Of a stretch of 64,000 nt of DNA, positions 34,233 through 46,010 are shown in pieces. The translations under genes and the position numbers were made by a program. Each line of letters begins with the position of its first letter. Position 1 is the first letter of the stretch. This DNA is from Ophthalmolycus amberensis (lineage: Eukaryota > Chordata > Actinopteri > Perciformes > Zoarcidae): contig JAFEUB010000959.1 of the NCBI GenBank assembly GCA_024529925.1, positions 1,278,501 to 1,342,500 of the forward strand. The letters run 5' to 3'. The notes under the pieces are model-generated. The model was not told the origin of the DNA. It made no database searches and worked only from the letters and a program-made list of their open reading frames with translations.

Positions 34233-35644
34233 GTATTGTCTTCCCGACCGCTGCAGGCAACATAAAACTATATACTGTCACAACCGTTAGTCTTTATGCT
34301 TAACTTGTTGCTATGTTTATATGATCTCATATAAGATTGAAGCAACGTTTTAATGATTTTCTTTTCATCGTTATAGATTTTGATATGGTTATGTGATTTC
34401 AAAGGTCACATAATCTCTGTATCTGTCTGTATCACATTTGTTTAAATTCCACAACTCTGCGAGGATTGAATTGCCCGTCTTTAACCTTTAACTGAACAAC
34501 TCCACATTCCTCAGAGGGGACACCAGGATGAGGCCTGACAGACCTTGTGTTGCCTCCTTAATACAGGTTACTGTGCCCTTGAATCCTGTCATGGATATTG
34601 ATATTCACAAGGCTTGTTGATGCAGATTTAATGAGATACAACAGCAAACCATATTCAACAGTGTTCCTTAATTTGAGCCATAAATATATGACTCAAGTTT
34701 GGTAGGAAGTGAACAGGCGCTATTATTCATGTCAGGACTAAAGGATAGTAAACGGCGTGGCACACGGGGTGATAACAAGTCTAATTTATGCTGATGTTGT
34801 GCTATAAACTATTTATGGAGGCTGTTAGTGATTGTCAGCTTTATATTGCTATCCCAGCAGCTATAAAAGAAAAAACTCAAAAAACCATTTAAGGTGAATG
34901 TCAGAAACAAACAGGGACATGTTACAAGCTGTAGTCCCAAGTCAGCAAAGTCTATTGTTTGTCTTGTATCATGTGAAGCAGCTCATTTCATTTCCTTTCT
35001 TCTCTAATTGTCAGTTCCATAGTGGGACCTTGGTGTCCAGATGGCCTGTAGTTTGATCGCCCTCAGAAGGCTGGTTTTGAGGTTCGGTGGTCCTTTGAAC
35101 AGTCCCCTTCTCTCAGGAGCACTGTGGGAATGCATGAAAGGCCTGTTGTTCACTTTGCACACTTCTCAGATACTATCTAAAGGCTCGCTGCTCACTTCAT
35201 TAGATGAGATTCAAGTGACCTTGGAGAGCATTTTCTGTCTTAATGAACATCATCGGTATTCGTCCATGGCATGGCTTAGCAAGATTGATCTACAGCGGAT
35301 TCCCTTGGTTTTTTCGCTAAGATCTGTGCATTTCAACAAGGGCTGTCCAAGGCCGCTGGATGGGGAGATGGACTTTGAAGTGAGGCTTAAGCTTACAGAG
35401 AGCGCAGCTGGATCCATAGTCTTCCCACATGTCCATTAGTAACCCCCTCATCCTCCTGAGCACCAGTCTTCAGTCCACAAGGGAGCCCATGCCTGTTAAA
35501 AACTGTGAGCTGTGCACATTCCCTGCTTTTTATGCCCTCTTTTTTGATTCAAGTTACATCAGCATCCATTAAAGCACCTCAAGAGTATTGCATACCATTT
35601 TTGCAAAGTATGTATTTCTCTTCTGCTTTAGCAATACATTCTGA
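34233..35644. other. no gene seen
   Basis: Unassigned. The plus frame at 35041-35439 (132 codons) shows no domain or splice context. An unmarked host exon cannot be excluded. Confidence 0.4.
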
Positions 35645-35645
35645 T

Positions 35646-35677
<32 letters not shown>
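35645..35677. repeat. (TC)n tract at the 5' border of the Tx1 LINE array
   Basis: A pyrimidine run made almost wholly of TC. It is the first of four TC tracts bordering the head-to-tail Tx1-type elements. Confidence 0.9.
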
Positions 35678-35678
<1 letters not shown>

Positions 35679-35857
35679 CAGTGCATGCTGGGAGTGAGCG
35701 TGTGTGAGTGAGTCGCTGAGCGAGTGGTTTTTCGACCTTTATTTTATTTTTTAGTTGGTTCTTCACTTTAAGTTAGGATTAATCTTTTTTGGGGAGTTTG
35801 GGTTGTTTGGTGTTTTTTCTCCTGCCGGTATCTCGCCGGTCGGTGTCCTAAGACGCC

Positions 35858-36593
35858 ATGGTAAATGGAGAAAGTTTGTCCCACCTCACGCGAAAGCACG
35901 GCATTAAGATCAGCGCCGGCTTTCTGTGCAGCGTGGAGGACATTGGGCTGGCTGTGGGGGAGATGGTCGGACACAGCAGCGTGAAGTCGGCCGCTCGGAT
36001 GAACAGCGCCGCGGTCATTTTCCTGGACCAGGTGGAGAAGGTGAACAGAGTCATCGAGATGGGCCTCACGGTAAATAATATGTTTGTCCAGGTGTTGCCG
36101 CTGACACAACCGGCCACAAAAGTGGTATTATCTAATGTCCCTCCTTTCATCACTGACGAGTTTCTCAGCAGAGAACTCTCCAGACATGGAAAGGTGGTGT
36201 CACCGATCAAAAAGATCTCAGTTGTTGAAGCACGTAGTGTCTCACCGCAGACACCTGTATATGACCACCCGCTGCCTCTCGATCCCTGTTGGCCTTTTCC
36301 GGGTCCCTCTCTTTCCTGTATGAAATGGACACAACATATTTTGTAACAACCGGAATGAGGAGCTCAACCTCCGCTTCCACATTAAGATAGATGGTTATGA
36401 TTACGTGATTTTTGCAACATCGTCAGTGATGAAATGTTTCGGTTGCGGTGAGGAGGGGCATACCGTGAGGGCCTGTCCGAGGCGGGGGGACCCTGCTCCA
36501 CCTGACCCGGGTGTGGCGCTCGGCGACACCTCCTGCTTCGAGCCCGGCCAAAGCAGAGACACCTCCCGCTGTGAGCCCGGCTACGGCATCTGA
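35858..36593 (+). pseudogene. E1 ORF1, Gag-like nucleic-acid-binding protein
   Basis: Starts MVNGESLSHLTRKHG. The N-terminal half (about 125 residues) resembles the RRM-like part of Tx1/L1 ORF1 proteins (SVKSAARMNSAAVIFL, then VVLSNVPPFITDEFLSREL). A frame change near 36210 moves reading to other frames (LKHVVSHRRHLY, then ELNLRFHIKIDG). A CCHC knuckle CFGCGEEGHTVRACP follows at about 36435-36480, then an acidic low-complexity tail. ORF1p binds the LINE RNA into a ribonucleoprotein. At least two frame breaks disable it. Confidence 0.75.
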
Positions 36594-39329
36594 GTGGCCG
36601 GTTCTGGTGCCGCGGGCTGCGGCATCCGAGCGGCCCATTGCAGTTCCGCGGGCCGCGCCGCTGCTGTGCATGACCTACATGGGGTGAGTATGAGTGACGG
36701 GGTGAGATTGTGTCCAGGACAGTGAGGGAGAGGCTTTGGGTAAGGTGGGAGATTGTCAGGAGAAGGAAATAAAACGGGTGAAAATAGTGGCAGTAAGAAA
36801 CCTGTAGACATCACTGAGCAGGGTAGTGGAACACAGGAGTCAGGTGAGGTGGAAGAAGTACAGGCGGGTGGAGAACTGAATACAGGGGAGGAGCAGGTGG
36901 AAGAGGCTGAGATGGTGGAGGAAGAGGGGGAGCAAAAATCTGCAACTAAGGAAAAAAAAGAAACAAAACACAGGCAGTGAGACTAAAGCCAGTAAGATTG
37001 GGGAGGACAAAGAGACAGGCAGGGGGCAGAGACAGTCTGACGGCAGTGAGAGTGAGGGCTGTGGGTCAGACAGCAAAGATGTCCAGAGTTTTAATTTAAC
37101 TAACAGCCAGAAGGAAACGCTCTACAATGCAGAGTTTATAAAACCTTTTTTGCAAAAAGAAAAAAATAAGAGAAATTCAAAAATTGAAGTGTTTTTCCCA
37201 AATCTGGTTTTATTTTATTTTATACCTCAGCCAGACTCCACATGAGCCAGAGAGAGGAGTCTGGCTTCACTGATCAGGAGGTTTTTAGATTGAAAAAACT
37301 TGTGCTGAAAGCTAAAAGAGCAATAAACGATGGTTATGGCAAAAACTCCAATGTGTGTTTTAATTAATTTATTAGTTTTCATTTTTGTTTTTACTTTTAG
37401 AGTAGGAAGCTTGAATGTCAATGGAGCCAGAGATGCTAAGAAGAGAGCATCTATTTATGAATTTAAAAAAATGAAAGGTATTGATGTTCTCTTCTTACAA
37501 GAAACACACAGCGACAGCACCAATGAGGCAGACTGGAGGAGGGAGTGGGGAGGGGAAGTCCTCTTCAGTCACAACACAAACCTCAGCGGAGGAGTGGGCT
37601 TCCTCTTCTCCAGGTCCTTTACTCCAGTCTCACTGGAGGTCAAACACATCATGGAGGGGAGGTTGTTTTTAGTTAAGCCACGGTTTGACCTTTTTGCTGC
37701 TGTTTTTATCAATGTGTCTGCTCCAACAATCGGTGCAGAGAGGAAGCTGTTTTTACAAAAAGTTAATGATGTTTTAAATGGCTGTGCCTCGGAGGATTCG
37801 TTATTCTTAACTGTACAGAAGATGTGTCTATAGACCGCAACCACGCAGAGCCACATCCAGCTTCACAGCACGCTCTGAGGCAGCTGGTCCATTCTCATGG
37901 CCTGGTGGATGTGTGGAGGAGGATGCATGCAGACTGCCGACAGTACACATGGTCCCACCTCAGAGAGGGGAGGATCTCCTCAGCCAGGTTAGACCGTATT
38001 TATGTTTTTAAGTACCATTTAAATATTTTTAAAATGTGTAGTATTGTACCTGCTGGTTTTACGGATCATTCTTTGCTTTTATGTAATGTGTTCATTCGAA
38101 ACTTTTTGCCTAAAAGTGCGTACTGGCATTTTAATTCAGTCTTAACCTTTGATAAGAATTTTAGAGAGGTCCTTATATATTTCTGGGGTGTTTTTAGGCA
38201 GAGGAGCGAGTTCAGCAGTGGTGGGACCATGGTAAGATTGAGATTAGGCTCCTTTGCCAGCAGCACACCTTCAACGTCACCCGAGACATCACCAGATCTA
38301 TGAAGGACCTGGAGACTGATATAGTGGAACTAGAGAGTTTAAGCGAGTCCACAGGAGATCGAGGACATATTGAAGTCCTCAAGATAAAAAAAATGTCTTT
38401 GGCCGACCTGTTAGATGTTAAAGTTCAGGGTGCACTGGTCCGGTCCCGATTCCAGACCATCACAGAGATGGACACTCCCTCTAGCTTCTTCTTCGTCCTG
38501 GAGAAGAAGAGTGGGCAGAGGAGGGTAGTCTACTCACTTTTAGCAGACACAGGGCAGCCAGTTGTGGAAGTAAGCCAGATCAGGAAGCGAGCTGTCACAT
38601 TTTACTCCTCCCTGTATACCAGTGAGTACAGAGAGGAGGAAGCACTGATGGAGGGGTTCTGTGGCAAACTACCTCAGGTCTCTGAGGAGACAAACAAAGA
38701 GCTCAACAGGCCCATAAGCGTGCAGGAGCTGAAGGCCGCCCTGGAGGGCATGCAGGGACGGCGTGCTCCCGGCATCGACGGCCTCTCTGCAGAGTTTTAT
38801 AAAGCTTTCTGGGATATATTTGCAAATGACATTTTAGATGTCTTGAATGAAAGTCTGGCCTCTGGTTCCATGCCGATGTCCTGCCGCAGAGCCGTAATAA
38901 CGCTGCTGCCAATAAAAGGAAACCTGCAGGACATCGGAAATTGGCGTCCTGTGTCTCTACTGTGTGTGAATTACAAGCTTCTGTCCAAAGTCTTTGCCTC
39001 CAGGCTGAGGGAAGCTATGGAGCAGGTCATCCATCTGGACCAGACCTACTGTGTGCCCGGCAGGTCCATGGTAGACAATGTCTACCTCATTCGTGATGTT
39101 TTGGAGGTCTGCAGCTCTTTGGGTATTAACACTGGTCTGATTTCTCTAGATCAGGAAAAGGCTTCTGATCGCGTTGAACACAACTTCCTCTGGAAAGTTA
39201 TGGGGAAGTTTGGGTTCAGCGCTGGCTTCGTAGCTAAGATCAAAGTGTTGTACAGTGAGGTTGAGAGTGTGCTGAAGGTAAACGGCAGTCTGTGTGCTCC
39301 GTTTAGAGTGTGTAGAGGGGTCCGGCAGG

Positions 39330-39990
39330 CAGGGGCGGACTGGGGGAAAAAAGTGTCCCGGGAGTTTACTGTCAGACCGGCCCACTCAATACACGGCGCG
39401 TTGCCCACTCAATGCATCGCACGTATCGACCAGTCAGTGGCCTACTTGGAAAAATACCCATACACTTAACATTATTTTGGATGATTACAAAGCAATTATA
39501 TCATGTATGTTTTTGTTTACAACATTTGGATCCACCAATTTGCCTGGATGGACACATTGAATAAAATAATACTGGCTATTGTAACACTCCAAGGTAGGTA
39601 TCGTTTGCTGGATGAATATGCTGAACTCTGGGCTAGTATCAGATGGTTATACGCAGTGGAGCTGGTGGAACATGTTCTAGGTAAGTCTGTGCCACATCCA
39701 ATCAATTTCAGCAAACATCCCAGTATGATTTAATGCAAAACAATTAAGGTATCAAACACGTATTACTACTTTGCAGTTAAATATTTAACTTTTATTCCAA
39801 CATGAAAAAAGCAGTAAATAACACTTTGACAAACGTCAGGACATCTTATTTGTGTCACCCACACAGGGAATTCAGTATAATATATAAATCATATAATATG
39901 CTGTATAATATAATGATATATATCATATAATAATATATATATCATATAATAATATATATATCGTATAATAATATTCTACTATAATATAAA

Positions 39991-40025
<35 letters not shown>

Positions 40026-40740
40026 ATGATGTATTTATAACTATATATCATTTCCCAGCAGGTGCTTCATGGCTCACTCCCTAACTGTCCGTGCTGGATC
40101 TGTCCCCGTTGTTTTAAAAAGCTAAATAAGTTAGCATGACGTCATCCAGTTAGCCAAACCTGTCTGGTGTCAGCATGTACTGCTTCCCTTTCACGCTAGT
40201 CTGCTGTCTGATTGTGCAGTTTCTCCGCCACAGTTCTCCTCTGAAACGGGTCTTGGAGGAGCAGTGCTCGCGCTGGCGCCGGCGCTGGCCTGTAGGGACA
40301 GGAACGCACAGCTTGGGGCAGAATCGATTCTGCCCCAAGCTTATTTCTATTTGAGGACGCTGATTGGCTAAATTGTATGTCACTCATTTATATCTTTAAT
40401 CAGCATTAAAGCATAATTGGCTAAACTGCTCCATAGACCCGCCTCTTTGGGGCAGATTGCATGCTGGGTGTGTGTGTGTGTGTGTGTAGGGGTGCTGCCG
40501 GCTCGCAGATGGAAACCATGAGTGTGAATACAGATCGCGAGGACTAGTATAAATCTCAGTCAGCGATTACTGACTTTAAGTATTAGAGTAAATTTAACGT
40601 GTTCTGTGAAGCATAGAATATAGTCGGGATCGGCGATCTCAGAGCGAGGGCTGGTTAGTAATGGAGGTGGGCCGGTATTGGACCGGCCCAAAACCCCGTC
40701 GGCCTACCCCCCCGTATCCCCTATGGCCAGCCCGCCCCTG
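39330..40740. mobile_element. 1411-bp hAT element in E1 RT motif B
   Basis: Ends CAGGGGCGGACTGG and CCAGCCCGCCCCTG are inverted repeats with one mismatch. It is flanked by a perfect 8-bp duplication CCGGCAGG (39322-39329 and 40741-40748). Removing it and one duplication brings GVRQ next to GC-SG, the usual RT motif. It carries AT microsatellites (about 39877-40025), a 32-bp palindrome and a GT tract, and no transposase. Confidence 0.95.
40310..40341. repeat. 32-bp perfect palindrome
   Basis: Arms AGCTTGGGGCAGAATC and GATTCTGCCCCAAGCT meet without spacer, inside the hAT element. GGGGCAGA occurs again at about 40451. Confidence 0.97.
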
Positions 40741-41616
40741 CCGGCAGGGTTGTGCTCTGTCCGGGATGCTCTATGCACTCTCCCTGGAACCCCTCCTCAT
40801 CGTTGTTTTTATTAAGGACTAATTAACCAATATTGTGGAAGATTTTAACATAGCATCGGCAGCGAGGGTGAACTGGAAGAAAAGTGAAGCCCTCGTCGGC
40901 GGTGAATGCCGTGACGGTCTCCCAGTTCTTCCCCAGAGCCTGGTGTGGAAAAGAGACGGATTCAAATACCTGGGAATATATCTTGGACAACAAAACATAG
41001 TCCAGCGGAACTGGGAGGGCGTCACAGAGAAGATTGAGGGAAAACTTTCCAAATGGAAATGGTGCTCCCTCAGATGTCTTTTAAAGGTAGAGTATTGGTT
41101 TTAAACAATCTTATAGCATCTCAACTGTGGCACCGTCTAACCTGCCTAGACCCTCCCTCAGGCTTTCTAGCCCATATACAAAAGAGAATGGTCGAATTAT
41201 TTTGGGAGGGTCTACACTGGGTGCCACAAGGGGTGCTGTTTAGCCAGAGAGGAGGGGGGACAGGGCCTCGTCCACCTGGCCAGCCGGACGGCCACTTTTA
41301 GACTTCAGTTTGTGCAAAAATACCTCACAAGTCTGGATGGTTTAGTGTGGAGAGATGTGGCCAGCTGCATTCTCAGACGTGCAGATAACCTGTGGCTGGA
41401 TACTGCTCTGTTTTTAATTGATTCTAGTGTTTTAAAGTTAAGTGGGCTGCCTCCGTTTTATCAGGGTGTTTTTAAGTCTTGGGCCCTTTTTACTCGTAAA
41501 AGGTGCAAACACATTGGAGACTTAGATGCTTTTAAACAGCGCTGGTGTCTTAATGAAATAGTTTGCTCCGTGGTCAATGACGAGTTGATGTTTGCATACG
41601 TTTTTATCAGATAGTA

Positions 41617-41618
<2 letters not shown>

Positions 41619-41709
<91 letters not shown>

Positions 41710-41868
41710 TATATATATAGATAGATATATATAGATATATATATATATAGATAGATATATATAGATAGATATATATATATATAGATATATATATATATAT
41801 ATATCTATATATATATATATAGATATATATATATAGATATATATATATCTATATATATATCTATATAT
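41619..41868. repeat. (AT)n/(GATA)-type microsatellite
   Basis: About 250 bases of TA dinucleotides with interspersed AGATA and ATCTAT units, in the 3'UTR of E1. Long Tyr/Ile reading frames across it are artefacts. Confidence 0.95.
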
Positions 41869-41975
41869 TTTTTTAAACAACCTGGGAATTTTATGCATTA
41901 GCACTTTATTTGAATTGTTGAAATTGTGTAAAATATAAATATGTAAATAAAGTGTTTTTGAAAAATCAAAAAAAA

Positions 41976-41988
41976 TCTCTCTCTCTTT
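41976..41988. repeat. TC tract between E1 and E2
   Basis: TCTCTCTCTCTTT, directly after the E1 3' end and directly before E2. Confidence 0.9.
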
Positions 41989-42057
41989 GAGAGCGTGGTG
42001 GTGGAGAGCGTTGCTAAATGTTTGGTGGTTTTTCTCAAAACCTTTCTTCTATCTGCA

Positions 42058-43000
42058 GGTTTCCCCGCTCGCAGTGCCCTCCACCCGGGTCACCGTCTCC
42101 GGTCTTCCCCCTTTCATCCCCAACCAGGTGTTGGAGCGAGAGCTGCAGCGCTTCGGGAAGCTGGCGAGCAGCTTCAGGAATGTGGGTCTGGGATGTAAGA
42201 GTGATAAACTGAAGCATGTCCAGTCCTTCAGGAGACGGGTGTTCATGTTCCTTACATGTCCTTCTCAGACGCTGGAGGTCTCCTTTAGTGTGAAACACGG
42301 GGAGGAACACTACATGGTGTACGCTAGCACAGGTAGCATCAGGTGCTTTGAGTGTGGGGAAGTGGGGCACAAGCGGACGGCTTGTCCTGACAGACCGGCC
42401 GAAGGGCACCCCGAGCCGGGGGCCGTACCGGCGGAGGAGCTCGATCACACCGGGGTTCCGCTAAACGACGAGCTGGCGGAGGTCGCTGCTCCGCGAGGGG
42501 GCAACGACCCGCCGAGGAGGGGCATAGCGGACAGACAGACAGTCAGCATGGGGAACAGAGAGCGGATTTAGGCGAAGACACAATTATTGATGAGAACTCA
42601 GCTGTTCTGAGTCTCACAACAGGGGAAGGAAAGAAGTAGAGCGAAGGAAAGTAGTAGAGGAAAGGAAAGTAGCAGCGGAAGCACTGACAGCAGGAGCAGA
42701 GGAAGGTATGAGGGAAAGTGGAGGAGGCAGCAGTAAAGTGCCGACAGCTGAAGCTGACCATAGTCAGGCTGCTGATCCAGAGGTGAGTTGGGGGGCTTGT
42801 GTTGTGGAGGAGGAGATGGAGTACGACTCTGACGATCTCTCTGACGGCTACTCACTGTTTTTAACTGGAGATCTGTACAAGATGCATGAAATTAATAAGT
42901 TCCTGGATGAAACGTTTGGAAAATCTGTAGATGTTTTAGACTATTTTCCAGACGCAGAAAAGTTTATTGATCGGTGGTGGTCGGTTTGGAGACATTAGAT
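42058..43000 (+). pseudogene. E2 ORF1, Gag-like
   Basis: Frame 41987-42571 reads the RRM-like segment (STRVTVSGLPPFIPNQVLER...LGCKSDKLKHVQSFRRRVFMF). The CCHC knuckle CFECGEVGHKRTACP follows. A further frame (42708-42998) carries the acidic C-terminus (EEEMEYDSDDLSDGYSLF). The N-terminal half seen in E1 is missing: sequence before 42058 (TTCTATCTGCAG) does not match it. It binds LINE RNA when intact. Closest in sequence to E3 ORF1, not to E1. Confidence 0.75.
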
Positions 43001-43369
43001 GAAAAGAAACGTTACCGTCTAAAGAAACAAATGACAAGTCTCAGGAAGCTAATGAAGAGAGATGAAGGGAAAGGTTCCAAAAGGATAAGAACCTCTAAGT
43101 GAGTCTATGATGGATTAGGGGTGGGGGGAAAAATCAATACAGCATAGTATCGCGATATTTTGCGTGGCGATATTGTATCGATACACGGACGCCAAGTATC
43201 GATCTTTTATTATATAAACTATTTAAAAAAAACATTTCCTAGAAAAATCAAATCAATTGCTTTTTCAGTCCACTAGATGGTGCTGAGTTGTTTTCTGGTG
43301 AGGTCAGCAAAGGTCCCGGGTCAGTGTGATTGGTCGGAAGTTGGTCAAAACAAAGATAGAGACATCGGA

Positions 43370-43930
43370 GAAAGAAATCCGAAATGCACCGTCCGCGTTT
43401 AAATCAGACGTCTGGACTTATTTAGGATTTTTTAACAAGGAAGGGAAGAAGGACATGGATATGACACATTGATATGACACCGTCGCAGCGTTTTTTCACC
43501 GACACATCCGTGCCCAAGCTCTACAGAGAAGTGAAGCTTAAAGTTGAGGAATCTTTGAGTACAGCAGAAAGAGTTGCATTAACTTGCGATGCGTGGACGT
43601 CAAGCACAGTGGATTCCTATGTGACTATAACAGCACAATATCTCAGGGAACTGGCGACTGCTGTCTCTCGTTCTCCAAACTAGAGCAGTACATGTAAGTC
43701 ACACCGGGGCAAACATTACAGACCTCCTGCAGAATGCAGCACAAGATGGGGGATTGCCGACAAAAACCTGGTGGTTGTAACAACGCTTCTAACGTGGGCG
43801 TTGCCGTTCAGTTAGCGGGATTCCTGCATGTAAAGTGTTTCGCTCACCCGCTCAATCTGGCCTCACAACGGGGTTAAATCTGCCAACAGTAGCCGGCTCA
43901 TGGGGAGAGTGCAGCGCATAACTGTCTCTC
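43370..43930 (+). pseudogene. hAT transposase fragment (BED/ZBED type)
   Basis: Frames in succession read a BED-finger start (SDVWTYLGFFNKEGKK) and the RNase H-like core entry (RVALTCDAWTSSTVDSYVTI). Later come NNASNVGVAVQLAGFLHVKC and AHPLNLASQRG. These match the order of hAT transposases, which cut and join with a DDE catalytic core. Several stops and frame changes lie between pieces, and the C-terminal dimerisation domain is absent. Confidence 0.8.
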
Positions 43931-44111
43931 TGCCCTCGACGTCCACGCATCACAAGTTATACTGAGTTATATAACTCTTATATAAGTTATAGTTCATATA
44001 CTGAGTCCACACGTTTGCATTTAGTTAAGTTGGACTATGTAGTAATACAAACAGTTCAGTTTGTCAGGTTCATGCAACATTTATGACATTGTTGGTCAGT
44101 CTGTCTGCTTG

Positions 44112-44768
44112 TGTTGTGGAATATTTCCTTGACAAGTTCAGGAGTGAAGTTGGTTTTATCCAAAGTGTTTAACATAAAACAGAGTCTTGATGAATGATCA
44201 AAGTTTCAAAAAGTCAATTTAATGTTTGCAAACAGAGAACACAAAAACACCACCACGTATTGCAGTGAACTGTGAATATGCTCTAGAGACGCAGAATCAA
44301 AACAAGGTATTTATACAGGCAGGCACAGAGGAGACAGATAACACACAGGAGACAGAGGCAGAAATGTTGAGTCTAACAAGAAGCAGTTGATTACAGAAAG
44401 AACACGTCGGTCATTGATAGAATAAGATAGAAAAGTGACCTCTGTACCAGAACAAATATGTCAATGTGTTCAGACATCCAGACGCCCGTACAAATGAATT
44501 TTCTAAACAGCAACATATCACACAGAACATATGATGAGGACATGTTAAAACATTTTTACCATTACAATCCACTCTTTTGGTTACAACATAACCACAATTA
44601 AACATAGTAAAAATGTAAAAATACTGACTAGAGAACCAAAGGGTAGACTGCCTTTGTCTCATCAGACCCCAGAGGATTATTCTGCCTCTGTCTTGAGGGG
44701 TCTGATTCCTAGCTAGATCATGAAAGAAACATAAAACAATTCAAACCGAAAAACCCCTGCTCCCAACA
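44112..44768 (-). promoter_or_regulatory. ERV2 3' LTR
   Basis: 657 bp with TGTTG/CAACA ends. On the minus strand it has a TATA-like GTATAAATACC (44306-44316) and further on ATTAAA (about 44217-44222), in the right order for U3-R. Its last 46 bases recur at 55248-55294. Confidence 0.75.
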
Positions 44769-44961
44769 CTGCTTCTTGATGAAGGGGCCTTGGGTGTGCT
44801 CCGTTACGAGCCCTACTTCTCAGGAACACGTTGAGGTTGTCCTGGGTAATGGGTTGTTGTCCTCCTCTTTTCCCTGGAGGCCTGGAAGATGAGTTGTAGA
44901 CAGTTAGCACAGATCACGCAAGTGTCTGTCGGCCACTGCCCGTTGTGATCCCGTCCGTGAA

Positions 44962-46010
44962 TCACTGCTTCTCCTCCTCTTTTGGCACCGTTGGTTCTTT
45001 CGGTGGTGCCGATTGGCTGACACTTGATGCAGGTGTCTGCTCACCTGAAGCTTCTCCTGGGTCTGGAACCTTTTTGCAGTGTGACGCGTGGACCCAAGTT
45101 GCTCTCTCAGCTACCTTTACTGCCGTGTGGGTGATGAGGAGGATCTGGAACGGGCCCAACCAGCGTTGTGCTCTCCAGTTCTTTCAGTCTGAAATCTTTC
45201 ACCACTACGAAGTCACCGGGTTTCAGCTTGTGGAGCGGTCCCTCCGCTGGCCTCGGGAGGGCAGCTGCCACCTGTTGTCTTATGTTATAGAGAGCAGAGG
45301 AAAGTTGTGCACAATATGTTAACATTTCATGCTCGCATATTGCGGTTGATGGGAGCGGTGCCTTGGGTGCTTCTGTGCCTACATGAGGAGGAAAACCAAA
45401 CAATATCTCAAAAGGACTCAGATTGCTGCGCGTTCGTTTCCTCATACGCATGTACATCAGCACTAGAGGCAGGGCTTTGGTCCATGGTAACCCAGTGTCA
45501 GCACAACATTTTGCTAACTTTGTTTTAAGGGTACCGTTCTCTCGTTCAACAGCGCCAGCACTGGCAGGATGGTAAGCACAGTGTGTTCTTAAATCGATAC
45601 CCAAATAGGCGCTTAGTTCTGTAATGGCCTGGTTTACAAAATGAGAACCATTGTCAGCTTGATATTTTAGTAGGAATACCCCAACGAGGAATGATTTCAG
45701 AAATCAATGCCTTTGCCACTGTTGCAGCGGTCTGTTTGCTTGATGGAAAAACTTCAACCCACTTTGACCACATGTCCACCATCACCAGACAGTGTTTCTT
45801 ACCTTCAGATGGAGAGAGCTCAACAAAGTCCATCATAATGTGTTCAATAGGCCGTGTTGGAGGCGGATGTGCAGCTTGGCTGGACACCGCTACAGGCCTG
45901 CCTACAGTTGTGAGTAGAACAGGTTACACATGCAGAACAAAATTTTTGTGCATATGAGGTGAACCCCTTTGTGAACCACGTTTCATTTAATGCGCTCAAC
46001 ATTCCTCCTT
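44962..46010 (-). pseudogene. ERV2 integrase
   Basis: Zinc-binding N-terminus (HYAKLTHGFDHVSKGGM...FCSACVTC). The core shows HIMMDFVELSPSEGKKH, then a break at about 45655. It then continues to YHPASAGAVERENGTLK. The SH3-like C-terminus (LKPGDFVVVKDFR, then WLGPFQILLITHTAVKV in another frame) ends in a Ser/Pro/Glu-rich tail near 44962. All three catalytic acidic positions seem retained across frames. At least three frames are used, so it is inactive. Confidence 0.85.

Larger units (their letters stand above)
37330..41614 (+). pseudogene. E1 ORF2, endonuclease-reverse transcriptase
   Basis: Endonuclease starts VGSLNVNGARDAKKR with FLQETHSD. The GDFN catalytic box expected after SLFL is missing: sequence runs directly into NCTEDV in another frame. 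Later come RLDRIYV and TDHSLL. RT (from about 38300) shows RRAPGIDGLSAEFYKAFW, NWRPVSLLCVNYK, motif A LISLDQEKASDRV and motif B GVRQ. There a hAT splits it (39330-40740). After the hAT the frame continues with GCALSG, then loses the YADD region. The thumb and C-terminus (VNWKKSEAL, FKYLGIYLG) extend to 41614. Dead by several lesions. Confidence 0.85.
35680..41975 (+). mobile_element. Tx1-type LINE, copy 1 (E1)
   Basis: Two-ORF non-LTR element. ORF1 has a CCHC knuckle; ORF2 has an apurinic-type endonuclease and RT. The 3' end TTTTTGAAAAATCAAAAAAA runs straight into TCTCTCTCTC. It is bordered by TC tracts on both sides. A hAT (39330-40740) splits RT, and frameshifts and deletions are present, so it is inactive. 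Tx1 group placement rests on ORF1 type, RT wording and the (TC)n target habit. Confidence 0.8.

Noticed and set aside
35041..35439. A 132-codon plus-strand host exon
   Set aside because: No recognised domain, splice context or neighbour supports it; kept as unassigned.
41461..41904. 147-codon minus-strand ORF rich in Tyr/Ile
   Set aside because: It is a translation of the AT/GATA microsatellite.
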